From: Nilaparvata lugens
Lineage: Eukaryota > Arthropoda > Insecta > Hemiptera > Delphacidae
Direction of reading: 5' to 3'
DNA: 64,000 nucleotides
Assembly: GCF_014356525.2 (NCBI RefSeq)
Contig: NW_024090261.1
Span: forward strand, 1-64,000
Each line of letters starts with the position of its first letter. Within the stretch, counting starts at the first letter, position 1. This document shows positions 13,222 through 26,091 of this stretch, piece after piece. The notes beneath the pieces are model-generated. The model searched no databases, was not told where the DNA came from, and worked only from the letters and a program-made list of their open reading frames with translations. Made by a program: the position numbers and the translations under genes.

Positions 13222-16200
13222 GTAAGAGAGTGTTAATAATAATAATATTTAAATTTTATGTGTAAATGATCGAATATGAATTATTCTTGAAAATAATTTT
13301 AGAACCAGTAATGGAAATCTTGCAACAACTCTTCACTTTTTGGAGTTGTGAAAGTGAAAAAAGTTAAGCAATAAAGTCAAATTAAAAATAACCATTTAAT
13401 GAAAGTTTGGAAATCTCTATTGATTAATGTTGTCAATATCGTACATTATAATGTAGAAAATCTTGCAACAACCGGTTTAGCTGTGGTGTGGTTGCAATCA
13501 TGTTATAACCGGAGTACACTTTACTGCGTAGGTACAACGTCTTTAAATACGAAGTACCTATCATGATATTCTAGAACAAATTTATTATTCGTCTATTCAA
13601 ATTCAAATGATCTTTATTCACCAAAAAAGTAATACAGCAGCAGAAAAATTATATAAATAGTGAATATTCCCCACAAAGACAACAAGTCTGGGTGTGGGGA
13701 ATGAGCACCGTGAACTGCATTATAACATCTATCATACAATCATCTATCTGCTGTACTAGTGCATAATCAAAATCTCCACAATACTGACTCATAGCGAATA
13801 GTGTCATAAACGTTTCATTATGTTATTAGATATTCTTTGGAAACAATAAAACGCCACGAAATTGAGTAGATACGGTACTAACTTTATTAATTATTATAGT
13901 GTGATATCGGTAGTGATATTTGAGTAGGCTATTGTTCCTAAATTATTGAAGAATAAGGAAAAGTGTATTCAAGCGGATTTGAAAATATATCTTTATTTGG
14001 ATTATCAGTTGAATATTTAGGTGAATTTATTATTCAGTTGAACGAGTTGATCACCGTACGGTACCTATTAGGCTACTTGGTTTCTTGATTGGTATTGATG
14101 ATGTTTTGTCATGTCCTAGGGCTGTTTTTATTTTTAATGGGAGCTGCATATGTAGGCTATGATGTAGCCTATATATCACAGGCTTATGTAATATATTAGA
14201 GTGCTCTATTAGAAGCTAGATGCTATCTGGAAAAAATTTATTAAGTCATACAAGTGTGTATTGAATATTTTTATTTATATATTTAGGCCTATGTAGTGAT
14301 TATTGCTGTAAACACTGAATACATTTTCTATTCCCATAATAATTATTGTGTAATACATTCGCTAAGATGGTATAACTATTATACCTTATTTTATTTCTCC
14401 CTATCAATTTTGATGATGTACTTATTGTATGAATCAATGACGAATGGCGTTTGCTTGTCTAAGTTGGACCTCTACAGAAATTCTCCTCATAATAATTTGA
14501 AAGTAAACTTGAAGCTTTTCCTGTTATGAAGTGCTGAGCACTCGCAAAGCGCATCATTATTTATCATCACAAGAATAATCCATTATTATTTTATAGTCCA
14601 ATTGCATTATATTGCCAGTCCTCATTCTGTTAATAATATTTAAAATTCCACGAAAATCATTATCATTTATTAATTATTATACCAAGGGTCAATTATTATC
14701 AACTGTTTTCTATTCCGAGCAATCGAATCATCAAAAGTTCGAGAAGACTTCATCATATTTATTCAACTTATCAATCAGAATTATTATTGCTATTGGGCAG
14801 ATAACAAAGAATATGCCAGAAAAGTCATGCTTTTCCAATAAATCGTCTTCAATCAGACTCTCTCGTGTCCCTGCATGATGAGGGTTGTTGAGACTCATTA
14901 TCAGCAGTACAATGACTCACGAATTATCAAATTCCAAATTTTTAAGTCATTAATTTATCATATTGGTTTCAACTTGTAAAGAGCTTGCATTTCTACCAAA
15001 AGATAAAGAAAAGAAGTGTGGGTATATGAGTACCTACTTTTAAAAAATAATAAACAGAGATGGTGAATTTATAAATTTTACATCCAATCTGATGATTTAT
15101 TTCACAGATAATTTCCAGAATAAAATACCACACCGTACAGGTACAATAATATTAATTGTCAAGAACAATGCAAAAAGTGGGGATAAAATAAAATTATTTC
15201 ATGAAAAATCAGTTTAATAGCATAGCTGAACTTTGAATTATTTAATAATATTATATTCAATAAAATAATTTCATTTATATGAATGAGCTAAAAAAATTGA
15301 TAGTTTCAAAGTATACTACTTTTACACTCTATCGCAGCTCTGTAAACATATTCTCTTAAACACTATACTCACTGAATCAATGAGAAACAAGTTACTTTGT
15401 TGCTATAATTTCTATTTTTGTTCATAAAACAAGCTATTTTTAGCTTGAATTTTCATTTTTGTTCATAAAACTTTTCAAAAATCCTTTTGTTTTTATTCGG
15501 TCTTTATAATATCATGGTTCCTTCTAATAATCATTCATTTACTTATCTTAAGATAACTTCTCTGCAGTTAACTATGAAATTCAAAGTTTCTGTTTACAGA
15601 AATACTTGAAATTCATTCCACTGTAATATCTTATTGATTTCGTTTGTAATGTTTTTCATAGCCATTTCAGTTCTATAGGTACCGTATTTTACTAGGTATT
15701 CTTCTGCTAGAAACTATTCTTTTATAGCGTTGAAAATTGTTAATTTCCTGTCTTGAGACATTTTCATCCTTGATAAGAATGAATTCCACAAATGAGAACG
15801 TCCATATTCAGGATTGGATAATAGTTCTGTTGACTCTATAGCATTCACTGCTTGGCTGTATTTCATGTATGTTAATTAACCGTCGCCTATTTCTTGAATT
15901 AGTTCACATCACTTCTACTGACTGTGCTAAAAATATATTCACCTTTAAAAGCCTACATTTTGTATGGTCCATTATTCCGCCCACCACTCTATCATAGTTG
16001 CAAAATAGCTTGGTGCTTTCAGTATACAACTTATTTGACTAGAAGAGTAATGCTATTATGCTACAGAGGAGAAATACGTGAGAAATACGAAATACATTTC
16101 CCTTTCCTATGGTAATTTCCAAGAATAAGCATGTTCCCTACCTTGTTAATGATAAATTATAAATTATTACAATTTGTTGACCCCCATTTGGGAGTTCATT

Positions 16201-19200
16201 TTCACTTCGAGCGATATAATATATTATTACATTGACAATAGCCTTATCAGTTATTAAAAAATGCATATACTTTGGTTGTCCGTACCTAATCATGCAATCA
16301 TTGCATGTTATTGGAATAGACAAACGACTATTTTATTATACTATTGTTATACCAAACATAGTGGTAATGAAAAAATAGATTATAACATTACCTATGTATT
16401 AATTACAGCGAGAAAGTATTGGAATGTAATTCCAATTCCCAATATAGGCCTACTGTATTCCAATTTTGTCAATAAATATTAATGGATGATTATCATATAA
16501 CTATTATCTATCAATTTTTCCATAAAATATGGTCATCTTCTTCACTCTGGAGAGAATTTAAATGGAGTAAATAGATGAAGAGAAATCTCCCAACAAGATA
16601 TTGCATGTACCTATGAATGGAACCTTATCCTCTGTTTCATTCATAAGGGCAGATTTTGAATTATTTAGTACTTGATGTATTCATATTATAAGTAAGGTTC
16701 ATGAAATGACTGCTCGCTGATATTCTATATTAATTCATCAATTTCAAAATACAAAGTAAGTTTAGTTGCGACAAACTGCTGTTGCTTATTCGTCATCACG
16801 AATAAATTGCTGAAAATGTAACTTTCTTATTAAATTGAAAGTAGGATATAATATTAGAATCGAAGTGCACATTTTAGTTTTTTATTTTATCGAGATTGAG
16901 CCATATATTTTCATTTCATAACTAGCTGGAAAATCATTTAACGTGTAACGTGAACTGAATGAGTTAAATCAAACAATCGCTTATTCTGAAAAATTGAATT
17001 TAATTTGACAACTCTTGTCTGCAAAATTATTTGATTATTCAGCATATCTGAGAGAATGAAGGGGTAATAACCAATTTTAAGAAATATTGTCTGATTCTCA
17101 GTATTTGTTGAGTGATGTAGGTCAGCAAAGTCATCTGAAATAATTATTATAAATTGCAAATTTATTAAGATTCGCACAATTTACAACGTAAATTGGTAAA
17201 TCATCCTGGTTCATAGCTCACTAATACTGATTATTACATATTTTGAAACTTATTTTTTCACTATTCCTAATTATTCACTGTCACATGAGGATATCGAATA
17301 TCCAATTTCAAACATCATTCCTGATTAATACAAATCCCCAATTCATATGCCAAATGAATGATGGAGGATGAAGCCGTCATAAATAAACTTTATTATGATG
17401 ACGACTTGACAATTAGTTTGTGAAGGTCGCAACAGCAACCTTCACTTCTTGTTTTGTGAAATAGTTGTTTGAATAAAATCACGAGATAATATTCTTGCGT
17501 TTCATCCTACAATATTCACTTTGTTCTATCTAAGATATCCAAAATATTTCCTTTATTTCTATACGTGTTCAGAAATTTAATGAAGAGTGAATAGAGGTTT
17601 TTTATTAAAATATTATCACTTCCGATTAGGTACGTAGCCTATTTTATAAATAGTGGAAACTAGCAGATACCGGTGTACCATATACTGTATTATTTATATG
17701 ACTGACACTGTTCACAAGCTTATAAAACTTGTATATGGCATCAATCAGCAAAATACTCATACTGATCAAATATAACCAATCGATTATCCATTTTCAGTAT
17801 TTGTTCTTATCTCCTACCAAATCGCACAGATTTATTTAAGTATCATCAGCATAACCTTCCAATTACACTAATTTTCAACCAATATTCGGGAATCAAACAT
17901 TCAGGGCTAGAGCCTGTATTTTCTTCCCCAATCATTCTATATGAGTACCTAAGGCTATTATATCTGTGTGTGTGTATTTTATTGATGATGAATTAATTTC
18001 AAAAACATATATGCGATTCATTTCTACAAGATTACTTTCTACTCAATTGCTCAAATAGTCTAAACGCATTTCAGGGCAGTGGTCCCATCAGGGCACTCGG
18101 CCCATCCTCAGTGCAGTAGGGGAGGAGTACCTCGATACCGTACTCCATTTACCAATAGTTCAAATTAGGATGAAAACATTTTGAAGAAATTGGAAAATCT
18201 GATAAAGTGGTCTACAATTTTTGTCATGCATTCTTGTACAGTAGCGAATTTTCAAGATTCATTCTCTAATAAGTAGCCTATAATAATTATACAGAATGAA
18301 TTCTATAATACAGAATTCTCCAAAAATTCTCAAGTAGAATATAGGAGTAGTATAGACTTATCAAATTTTTGGTTAGGGCTACTCTTGAACAACAAGAAAT
18401 AAAAGTGGAATAATGGTTTTATTGTATTCACTCACTTGAAAATTACATTTTCCTACAGTTACGTTGAAAAGTGGCCATTGCTGCACTGATTACAGAACGC
18501 AAAGAATCACTTTTCCGCTCTAGTGCGGGAAAAATTTTTCTGCACTCCAGATTTGCAACATGGCAACGCAAAATACTTAGTAGGTTATATGGAGCAACAG
18601 TGCAGCAAAATCAAAATAAAGTTGGTAACAGTGACTGCTGTGGCTGCTATAGTGAGCAGAGGTGCAACCAAGCACAACGCGCTAATTATTACTATTATAT
18701 ATTATATCGAGGACAGCAACAGCACAGTGCCACCACAGCACACACCACACAGCTGCCCCCCGCCATTCAAACACTACTAAGTTATTTGATGGATTTCAGG
18801 CAATTTTACCCATAATTACCCACTTTTCATATTCAATGGTAACTGTAGGAAAAACTTAATGTGAAATACGTGCGCAAAGTTCCTCTGCTGCACTCAAGAA
18901 ACCATTCCGCCCTCGCCCTCGGCTCGGGCGTAAACGTTTCTTTCGGTGCAGCAAACTGTCACTTTGCGCACTAGTTGCACAAATAACTATACCCGTAATG
19001 TTGAAACATGTTGTGAGTAAAACTTTTTCAAAAAGTTACTTGAATTTTACAGATGGAAATTACTGACTGAGATATTGCAATTATTCAAATGCTGATGAAT
19101 AATGCTAATTACAGCATTTAATTTGGATTCTCGTTTAATAATAATAATAATAATAATAATAACAATAATAATAATACATGATTTTTTTCTTAATGAGTAC

Positions 19201-22200
19201 AAACTTAGGTATTTATTTATTGGAAACAGGAAACAATACAATAGTCGGAGAATAAAAAAACAAGCTATTGCCCAAATCTTCTTAATTTTCCTAATTTTGT
19301 CTTATCTTTGTCTTATCTTATGTCATAATATTGCCTATTCTTTCTTATATTTTATATTAATTTTGCTTATATCCAATCGTATTCTGAATGACAATGGAGA
19401 ATTGTGCTCTCAATGTGTCTAATCTTTATTGCAGGTGTAGCGAAAATAACAGTGGAAGAGATCAAGCCGGCGCTGACCTACTGCACGCATCTGATCTACG
19501 GTTTCGCGGCAATCGACGACGATGACTACCACATCGAGCCAATCGACAAGAAGCTGGACACTGACAAGGACAATGGCCACAACCAGTACAAGCAGGTCAC
19601 CGACCTCAAGAGGTCACACCCCGGACTCACGGTGCTGCTCTCTGTCGGAGGAAACGCCGACACTGAGGATCCCGAGAAGTACCTTACTCTGGTCAGGGAA
19701 CTACCATCTTACAAAAATATAATCTGCATAATATACAATCCATATTTGAACTTTTTCAGCGCCGTATCATAATAGAATTCAATAGCCACTCAGGAATCTA
19801 TACAATAGAATATAAAACAAAAAACTATTAAAACCAATAAAACACTATAAACTATAATAATCTGGTCAAACACTAGTAGCCTATCCCCTCTCTGTTTTTG
19901 GTACGGTACCATCACTTGTGGTTTCATGCAGACGAGTTGATAGGGTTTTTAGAGGTGATGATCAGTCGGGATGACCAGTTGACTTGGTGACACCCAGACA
20001 TCTACCCCATTCTAATATAATTTTATTTATTTACGATCTAATAACATTGGTAGATAAATAATAAGGTAGTCCTTGTACAAATATCATTATTGAAACATAT
20101 TGTCTTTCATACCATATATATAGACCATAATAAGTAACATGAATCTTGAAGAAAGAATTGGAAATGAAGAGTAGTGAAAATTTTGGATATGCTCTAGGCC
20201 TACTTGAATCAAATTATTTTCACTGATTTATTCAATTATTTTTTATTCAAAATAATGCTGTGTTAGATTACGGTACATCTATTCACATTTAAAATACATT
20301 GAAATACAAATCCCAGTTTTCAAAGAAGATACCACACACCATATTTAACTGCAGAGTTCTGAATAAAGCATATTCTACAACTGTAGGCCTACTCTATGAA
20401 TTCAACAATAGTTTCAAGAAAACATGGAAGATAAACTGTGGGACTACAGCCAGAACCCTTTATATTCATTCATAAAGTCTGATTTAGTTAGACTCCTCCC
20501 TGCACATGGACAAATCATCCACGCAGGGAGTATATTCTTTATATTATTGTTAGGTACACTATTATTTTGTAAATATGTTTTTTAAAAATAAATTCGAATT
20601 TGAATGTTTGACTAATAATAATAATAATTATTATTTAATAGATGTATATCAAATTTCGTATGGATTTATAATAATAGTTTCTTTTCTGCAGCTGGAGTCC
20701 AAAGACCACCAAACCAAGTTCATTAACTCAGTGAAAACATTCTTGACGAAGCATGGATTTGACGGAATTGATATTGCATGGCAATTCCCAGTTGTCAAGG
20801 AGAAGAAGGACAGGGGTATTATTGGTGAGTATAATCCATTAGTTATTGACCGTGTTGTTGGATGGGCACGTTAAATTGTCGGTCCCGGCTGAAGTATGAC
20901 AGTCGTAAGGCCCATTATGACGCCTCAAATTATATATTCAGGCTGTGGGACCTTCCCGCAAGGGACTCCCCACCAACAAAAGCCATACGAATTCACTTTT
21001 CATTAGTTATTGAAAGGTATTCCTTATTCCAACCTATATATTTATCATTTAATAATTCATGAAAATTCTCAATTAATTACCTACAAGCTTAGCTGATCAA
21101 TCCAAGTATAAATTCAGAGGAAAGCATGTTCTAAAAGTTTCTAAATAATTATTTTACAGACAAAATTCACTATCAGTCTATTTTCGAATTTATCTAGGCC
21201 TACCTACAAATTTAGCTGACGATCAATCCAAACAGAAGTTCAGGGCAGAGGATGTTCTAAAAGTGTCTAAATAATTATTTCACAGAAAAAATCACTATTA
21301 TTCTATTTTCAGGTTTTGCATAATAATAAAAAAATGCCCAATTCGAATGAAGATTTCATATCATGTCACTTTCACTTTCCAGGTCTTACTACGTATATAT
21401 TTATTATATCATGATAATTTATTTGGCTCAACCCATAATTTACAGCCCTCTTTGTAGTTAGTTGAAAATTTTCAATTTCAATGTTTTATTACTGTATGTT
21501 GTCTGTATTTACGATTTTGGATTTGAAATATATAGCCTGGTATAATTTTATTTTTTTTTAATTTAAGGTGGATTCTTCCACAAGGTGAAGAAAACGTTTG
21601 GATCGGGAGTGGATGACAAGGCTGAAGAACACAAGGACCAGTTTGTGACACTCCTGAGAGACATGAAGAGTGTTCTGCGCACTGATAACAAGATCATGAC
21701 TCTTGGAGTTCTGCCTCATGTCAACAGCACAGGTATGAAAAATATGCTAACATTTGCTATTACTTCAGCTATCACAATATGTAAAGCTACTCAAGTTTCA
21801 GAAACCAATCATTTTAACCGAAAAAGTAATATTTTAAATAATCAATATTATAATGTGGTAAAATAATAAGAGGTGATAATATTCAAGAAGAACAAAACTT
21901 TATTTGATTCATAATAATCAATCATAATAACAATCACAGAACTATTATAGGATAAAAAAACAAATTTAGAGGTTCAAATCGCTCCAAAATCTGACCAATG
22001 ACTGACTTCAATTAATCAATCAACGCCTGAATCCCATTTTATTTCAGTTTGTGAAAGTATTTTTCTGGGTTTCCATTCATCTGCTACTTTTATTTTCTTG
22101 AAAGCAATTTCCCCCTTAAATGGAAAAATGAATAGCATATGTTATAAAAGTGTGTTACACTAGTAGGTCTATCTACTAATAAAGTAACAATATAATTATT

Positions 22201-25200
22201 TTAATTTTATGAAAAGTCCTCAAATGTTTATTCTATATCTATTATCAAAAACAAATTTTGTATATTTTTTTGGAAAATTAGACTGTGGGCTTACTGTGAA
22301 ACTGCTGCTCTGCTGGAGGGGAATTTTTGTGTAGAATCAGGATTTCAACTGTTATAAATTTATCAGAATTTGTCTTCTCCCAGTTAAATATAACTTGGAT
22401 ATTAATAAAAACAATTTAAAACATGTAGCACCCTTTTTATTTGAAACATTCTACAACTTTAAAACATTTCAACGACTAGTTTCGGCCTACTTTGGCCATT
22501 TTCAAGTTAAAATGCAAAGTTTCAAAAAAAAGGGTAACATGTTTTTATTATTATCAATGAAGTCCCATAGAAGTGAATTAATTTTATGAAACTTGAATAT
22601 GTATTCCGTAATAATCATCAGAGACGAGATGTCGAAAAGAATAAAACCAAATATAGAAAAAAAGAATGATAGGCTACCTACAGGCTATATTTGATTCTAC
22701 TATGTTACATTTTCCATCAACATCATTTGTGTGAATTTGAATGAGTTTATGATCATTGGAAACATCATTTTATAATATTATTATTAGAAACAATATAAAA
22801 ACATGAAGTACCCTTTAATTTAAAAATTTTAAACATTACAAACAACTTGTTTCTAATAATATTTTAATAAATTATCCCATACAAGTGGAGTGATTCTATC
22901 AATAATTTATCACTATAACCCGCTTCACTGTTTCAGTGTACTACGATGTGAAGGACATCCTGCCATACTTGGAGTTCATCAATCTATGGACAGTGGACTT
23001 CCGCACTCCGAAGCGTACATCTGACCAAGCCGACTACGCTGCGCCCCTCTACTACCAGTACGACCGCAAACCTCACCAGAACATTGACAGCACTGTGCGC
23101 TGGTGGAAGGAGCAGGGAGCAGAACGTAAGACAACTTACAAGTTCACTAAATTAAAAAAAAATCCTGTTTAGAAAGTATTTGTTATTTCCAAACCAGAAA
23201 TAGCAAGTACTGTACTCTATAGCGTTTTATGAAGTTTTAATCAGTTTATATTATAACAAATCTATTTTTGTTATACACTTACATAGTTATCAATGAAATA
23301 TCAAGATTTTGAAATTGATTAAACGTTTTTTGAATTACAAAGGTTGAGTGAAGACAAACTTTTCTCTACTACTTGGCACTCAACCTTCTTGCATGGTTTG
23401 CAATAGGGTATGATAGTAGCTGGCCTGTCAGGACCTACACAGCACCGGTACATAAAGTATCACTGGTAGTTGATTAAAGATGTAGGCCTAATGTAGAATC
23501 TTTTATTCACTTCTACGGCTACTTTTTCTATATCATTAGAGTAGGCTACTTTTATTTATTATTATTTTCATTTGCTTTATCATTTTTTTCCATTTATAGT
23601 AGGTGATGTAGAATATTTCTTAGATTGTTTGAGTGTTTCATCGTTGCTCATTTTCTTTATTGGGACTTGGGAGATTATCAAAGTTGACTTATTAAATTGG
23701 ACTTACAGAAACTGACTTTTTATGTCGAAAGTATTCAAAACTCATCTTCGTTGAAGCTTATCAATGAAAGGGGCCTACACCTCATTTATGACTGATTTCT
23801 GACTAAACTGACTCTTCGACTTGATTTCAACTATAACAAGCATTTATTTCTCTTTTTAACTTCCATTTCATTCCATTTTCTTATGATCATTTTCTCTTTC
23901 CATCCCACCTCGTCATGCATGAATCTTTGTGGGAATCTATTCTCTTTTTCAATCATTCATTGAAAAATAACCATATCTATATAAATAAAATGACCATAAT
24001 CTAAAACTACTCACTGGATCTCCTCTTTCCTCGTTTCACTAGCAGACTAGGATACATGTTCTACAATATTGAGAATTGTATAATACTTAAAAGATATTGA
24101 AGAGTTTAGGGAGTAATAATTGAAATCAACTTTTACTTGGGAACTGGAAGGAATTTAATTGAACTTATTTTGTTCAGTCTTATGAACTTCACTTTTAAAT
24201 ACTTGAATTATGACAAAGCAGTCTGATTTTTATAATTAAAAGCTATTAGCTTCTACTTACGTTTGTGGAGGAGCCCTTTGCGGCGCTGTGAGTAGAAGCT
24301 AATAGCTTCTAATTATAAGTTCATAAGGTCTTCAATTTTTTATCTATTACGAACTGCTTGTTGATGATCACTTTTTACGACAAATCAGTCTGATTTTTAT
24401 GATTAAAAGTTATTAGCTTCTACTCACGTTTGTGGAGGAGCCCTTTGCGGCGCTGTAAGTAGAAGATAATAACTTTTAATCATAAAAATCAGACTGCTTT
24501 GTCATAATTCAAGTATTTAAAAGTGATCATCAACAAGCAGTTCATAATAGATAAAAAAATTGAAGACCTTATGAACTTTATTAGCCCAGTGATCAGGATT
24601 TTTTCGGATATTCTGCCTCGTCTTAATGTCCTATATCATGTCCTATGAGTGAGTTTTAATAGGTGATAAAACTTAGAGATAAACGATAAAGTTGTATCGA
24701 AAAAAAGATTGGATAGAAAGAAAATAGTACCCTTTTGAATTATTTAATCACAACATGTTTCGGACATTGATGCCATTTTCAAGTGATATGAAGTAAATAA
24801 AAACTAATTTACTTTTATGTTGTGATTAAATAATTCAAAAGGGTACTAAGATTTTTATTTTCTTTCTATCCAATCTCTCTTTTGATACAACTTTATCGTC
24901 ATAAAGTCGACTTCATAATCACTTGAAAATGGCATCAATGTCCGAAACATGTTGTGATTAAATAATTCAAAAGGGTACTAAGATTTTTTATTTTCTTTCT
25001 ATTTTATTACGAGTAGCCCTATACGTTTTTACAAAAATTCAAATATTCTTATTGCAATGCACATTTTGTTGTTATAGCACACAAGCTGATAGTGGGTCTG
25101 CCAACATACGGTCGCACGTGGAAGACGACGCTGGACAGCGCCATTTCGGGCGTGCCGCCTCTGGTGGCCGACGGGCCAGGTCCGGCCGGCACACACACCA

Positions 25201-25532
25201 AGACCGAGGGCCTGCTCGCCTACTACGAGATCTGTCCGCGCATTGTGAGTCCGACCAACGCCAAGGCACCGCGAGACACTCTGCGTCGCGTCACCGACCC
25301 CAGCAAGCGACTCGGCACTTACGGCTACCACATGCCCAACAAGCAGAAGAACGAGGAGGAGGGCATCTGGGTGTCCTTCGAGGAGCCGGAGACCGCCGCG
25401 CAGAAGGCACAGTACGTCAAGCAGAACGGATACGGCGGGGTGGCCCTCATCGAACTCTCACTCGACGACCCTCGTGGCATGTGCGACGGCACCAAGTACC
25501 CCATCCTCAAGCAAGCCAAAGTCAGTCTCTAA
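13119..25532 (+). CDS. Idgf: Imaginal disc growth factor (chitinase-like secreted protein), six coding exons
   Basis: Joined exons 13119-13221, 19435-19691, 20692-20824, 21568-21732, 22937-23125 and 25078-25532 give 433 residues, the usual length for IDGFs, with all phases consistent. Residues 1-20 are a hydrophobic signal peptide; the mature part opens with RVVCYWDGRSFHREG, the normal start of the GH18 barrel. LLSVGG (102-107) is the conserved barrel strand. The GH18 active-site motif reads FDGIDIAWQFP with Gln at residue 151 in place of the catalytic Glu, the hallmark of IDGFs, which have lost chitinase activity and act as secreted growth or cuticle-organising factors. A potential N-glycosylation site NST lies at 217-219. 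The last exon carries GLPTYGRTWK and the C-terminal DPRGMCDGTKYPIL. Exons are GC-rich at third positions, unlike the AT-rich surroundings. Which numbered IDGF paralogue this is cannot be told from the sequence alone. Confidence 0.95.
13222..19434 (+). other. IDGF intron 1 (6.2 kb)
   Basis: This intron separates the signal-peptide exon from the barrel exons. I see no coding exon or named element in it. Notable content is a region near 18460-18990 with repeated 'tgcactg'/'gtgcagc' words and a GC-rich segment (ccctcgccctcggctcggg), and an ATA/ACA microsatellite at 19136-19178. First introns often carry enhancers, but no specific site can be named. Confidence 0.7.
19136..19178. repeat. ATA trinucleotide microsatellite
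   Basis: About a dozen ATA/AAT units with one ACA interruption, close to the 3' end of IDGF intron 1. Confidence 0.8.
19435..19691 (+). CDS. Idgf: IDGF exon 2: N-terminal half of the GH18-like barrel
   Basis: The acceptor is TTGCAG. The first two bases complete the split Gly codon from exon 1. It encodes VAKITVEEIKPALTYCTHLI, the charged insert typical of IDGFs (DKKLDTDKDNGHNQY), and LLSVGG. I placed the donor at GTCAGG after ...KYLTL because the next exon resumes with LESKDHQ in phase 0, as in other IDGFs. Reading through the donor adds only intronic residues. Confidence 0.88.
20692..20824 (+). CDS. Idgf: IDGF exon 3: pseudo-active-site exon
   Basis: It follows a clear polypyrimidine tract and CTGCAG. 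It encodes FINSVKTFLTKHGFDGIDIA then WQFP, the degenerate GH18 catalytic motif in which Gln replaces the proton-donor Glu. It ends GIIG with donor GTGAGT in phase 1. Confidence 0.92.
21568..21732 (+). CDS. Idgf: IDGF exon 4
   Basis: The acceptor follows a T-rich tract ending TTTAAG. It encodes GFFHKVKKTFGSG...DQFVTLLRDMKSVL...MTLGVLPHVNST, typical IDGF barrel sequence with a potential N-glycosylation site at its end. The donor is GTATGA in phase 1. Confidence 0.9.
22400..22560. repeat. Short inverted-end repeat with ACTAGTTTCGG core
   Basis: Edges read ACATGTAGCACCCTTTTT and AAAAAAGGGTAACATG, roughly inverted. The middle carries GACTAGTTTCGGCC and GGCCATTTTCAAGTT. The ACTAGTTTCGG word recurs twice at 55720-55870, and a related 'gtttcgg...ccattttcaagtg' set appears at 24765-24800, so this is a dispersed family. 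It lies in IDGF intron 4. Confidence 0.45.
22937..23125 (+). CDS. Idgf: IDGF exon 5
   Basis: The acceptor is TTTCAG. It encodes YYDVKDILPYLEFINLWTVD and continues to the ADYAAPLYYQ and WWKEQGAE segments of IDGFs. It ends with GAAC before donor GTAAGA; the leftover C joins CA of the next exon to make Pro. Confidence 0.9.
24176..24590. repeat. Compound inverted repeat with two hairpins sharing an identical loop
   Basis: Two stem-loops (about 24230-24310 and 24385-24503) have arms built from AGCTATTAGCTTCTAC-like sequence and its inverse. They share the same 29-base loop (24261-24289 and 24428-24456), which contains GGAGGAGCCCTTTGCGGCG. Outer arms CTTATGAACTT and AAAAATTGAAGACCTTATGA form further inverted pairs. 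No coding frame is present. The structure suggests a foldback transposon or nested MITEs. Confidence 0.7.
24711..25005. repeat. Foldback repeat upstream of the last IDGF exon
   Basis: The left arm (24711-24795) runs from TTGGATAGAAAGAAAATAG through TTGAATTATTTAATCACAAC to GCCATTTTCAAGTGAT. Inverted copies follow at about 24815-24888 and 24918-25005. The word TGTTTCGGACATTGATGCC and its inverse mark the arms. It is a non-coding element of the same general style as other foldback repeats in the window. Confidence 0.65.
25078..25532 (+). CDS. Idgf: IDGF exon 6: C-terminal barrel and stop
   Basis: The acceptor is GTTATAG. It encodes HKLIVGLPTYGRTWK, a proline-rich region (SGVPPLVADGPGPAG), TEGLLAYYEICPRI, and the end ...LDDPRGMCDGTKYPILKQ followed by AKVSL and TAA. 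It is strongly GC-rich at third codon positions. Another frame is also open across much of the exon, but only this one carries conserved IDGF sequence. Confidence 0.93.
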
Positions 25533-25978
25533 TCCACGCATTCATTGATTACAGAGGCTATATAGATTACTATATTATGCTATATAAACTGACTTAGTCA
25601 CTGCATCATTGATGATATGCTATTGCTCTCATTGACCATGTCGCTCTAAATCAATATCAACCCATATATGTTTCTATATCGTAATATTCTCATAGTTCAT
25701 GACCAGTCACTCATTTATTGATTCAAATTATGCTGCATCCACATGTTATCCCAATGACGACCAGCGCCAGTGTGTGGATGGGTGATTTGACAACGCTGGC
25801 CTTGATTGGACACTGGTCACATTTCAGGCTGGACCAGCTTACTGCGCCAACATGTCAACTAAGCATTAGATATCGCTATTAAAATTGATACACTATACTC
25901 TCATTGATTACTCATATCCTTGCTATAAATTTTAAAGATGCCATGATTTCATTGTAAGTCTAGTTTTATCATGTTTTT

Positions 25979-25984
25979 AATAAA
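25979..25984 (+). terminator. Candidate polyadenylation signal of IDGF
   Basis: AATAAA about 450 bases after the stop codon, the first canonical hexamer downstream, implying a 3' UTR of roughly 450-470 bases. Confidence 0.5.
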
Positions 25985-26091
25985 TATTGATAATTTCATG
26001 AGTTCTGTTTCTTTTATCCCTCAAATCTGGTTTCTTCCCTATATGATGAATGCTGGGTTCTGTGCACTGTTTCAAACTTCAACCTCCTTAA

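Larger units (their letters stand above)
23126..25077 (+). other. IDGF intron 5 (2.0 kb) with foldback repeats
   Basis: The first kilobase is unremarkable AT-rich sequence. The second half is dominated by two nested inverted-repeat systems (24176-24590 and 24711-25005). The second ends about 70 bases before the acceptor of the final exon. Confidence 0.75.

Noticed and set aside
18471..18815. 114-codon plus-strand frame in IDGF intron 1
   Set aside because: Gln/His-rich, low-complexity end and repeat-like surroundings; no homology recognised and no splice signals linking it to IDGF.
25052..25597. 181-codon open frame overlapping IDGF exon 6 in another frame
   Set aside because: It is a shadow produced by the GC-rich third positions of the real exon; only the frame encoding GLPTYGRTWK is conserved.
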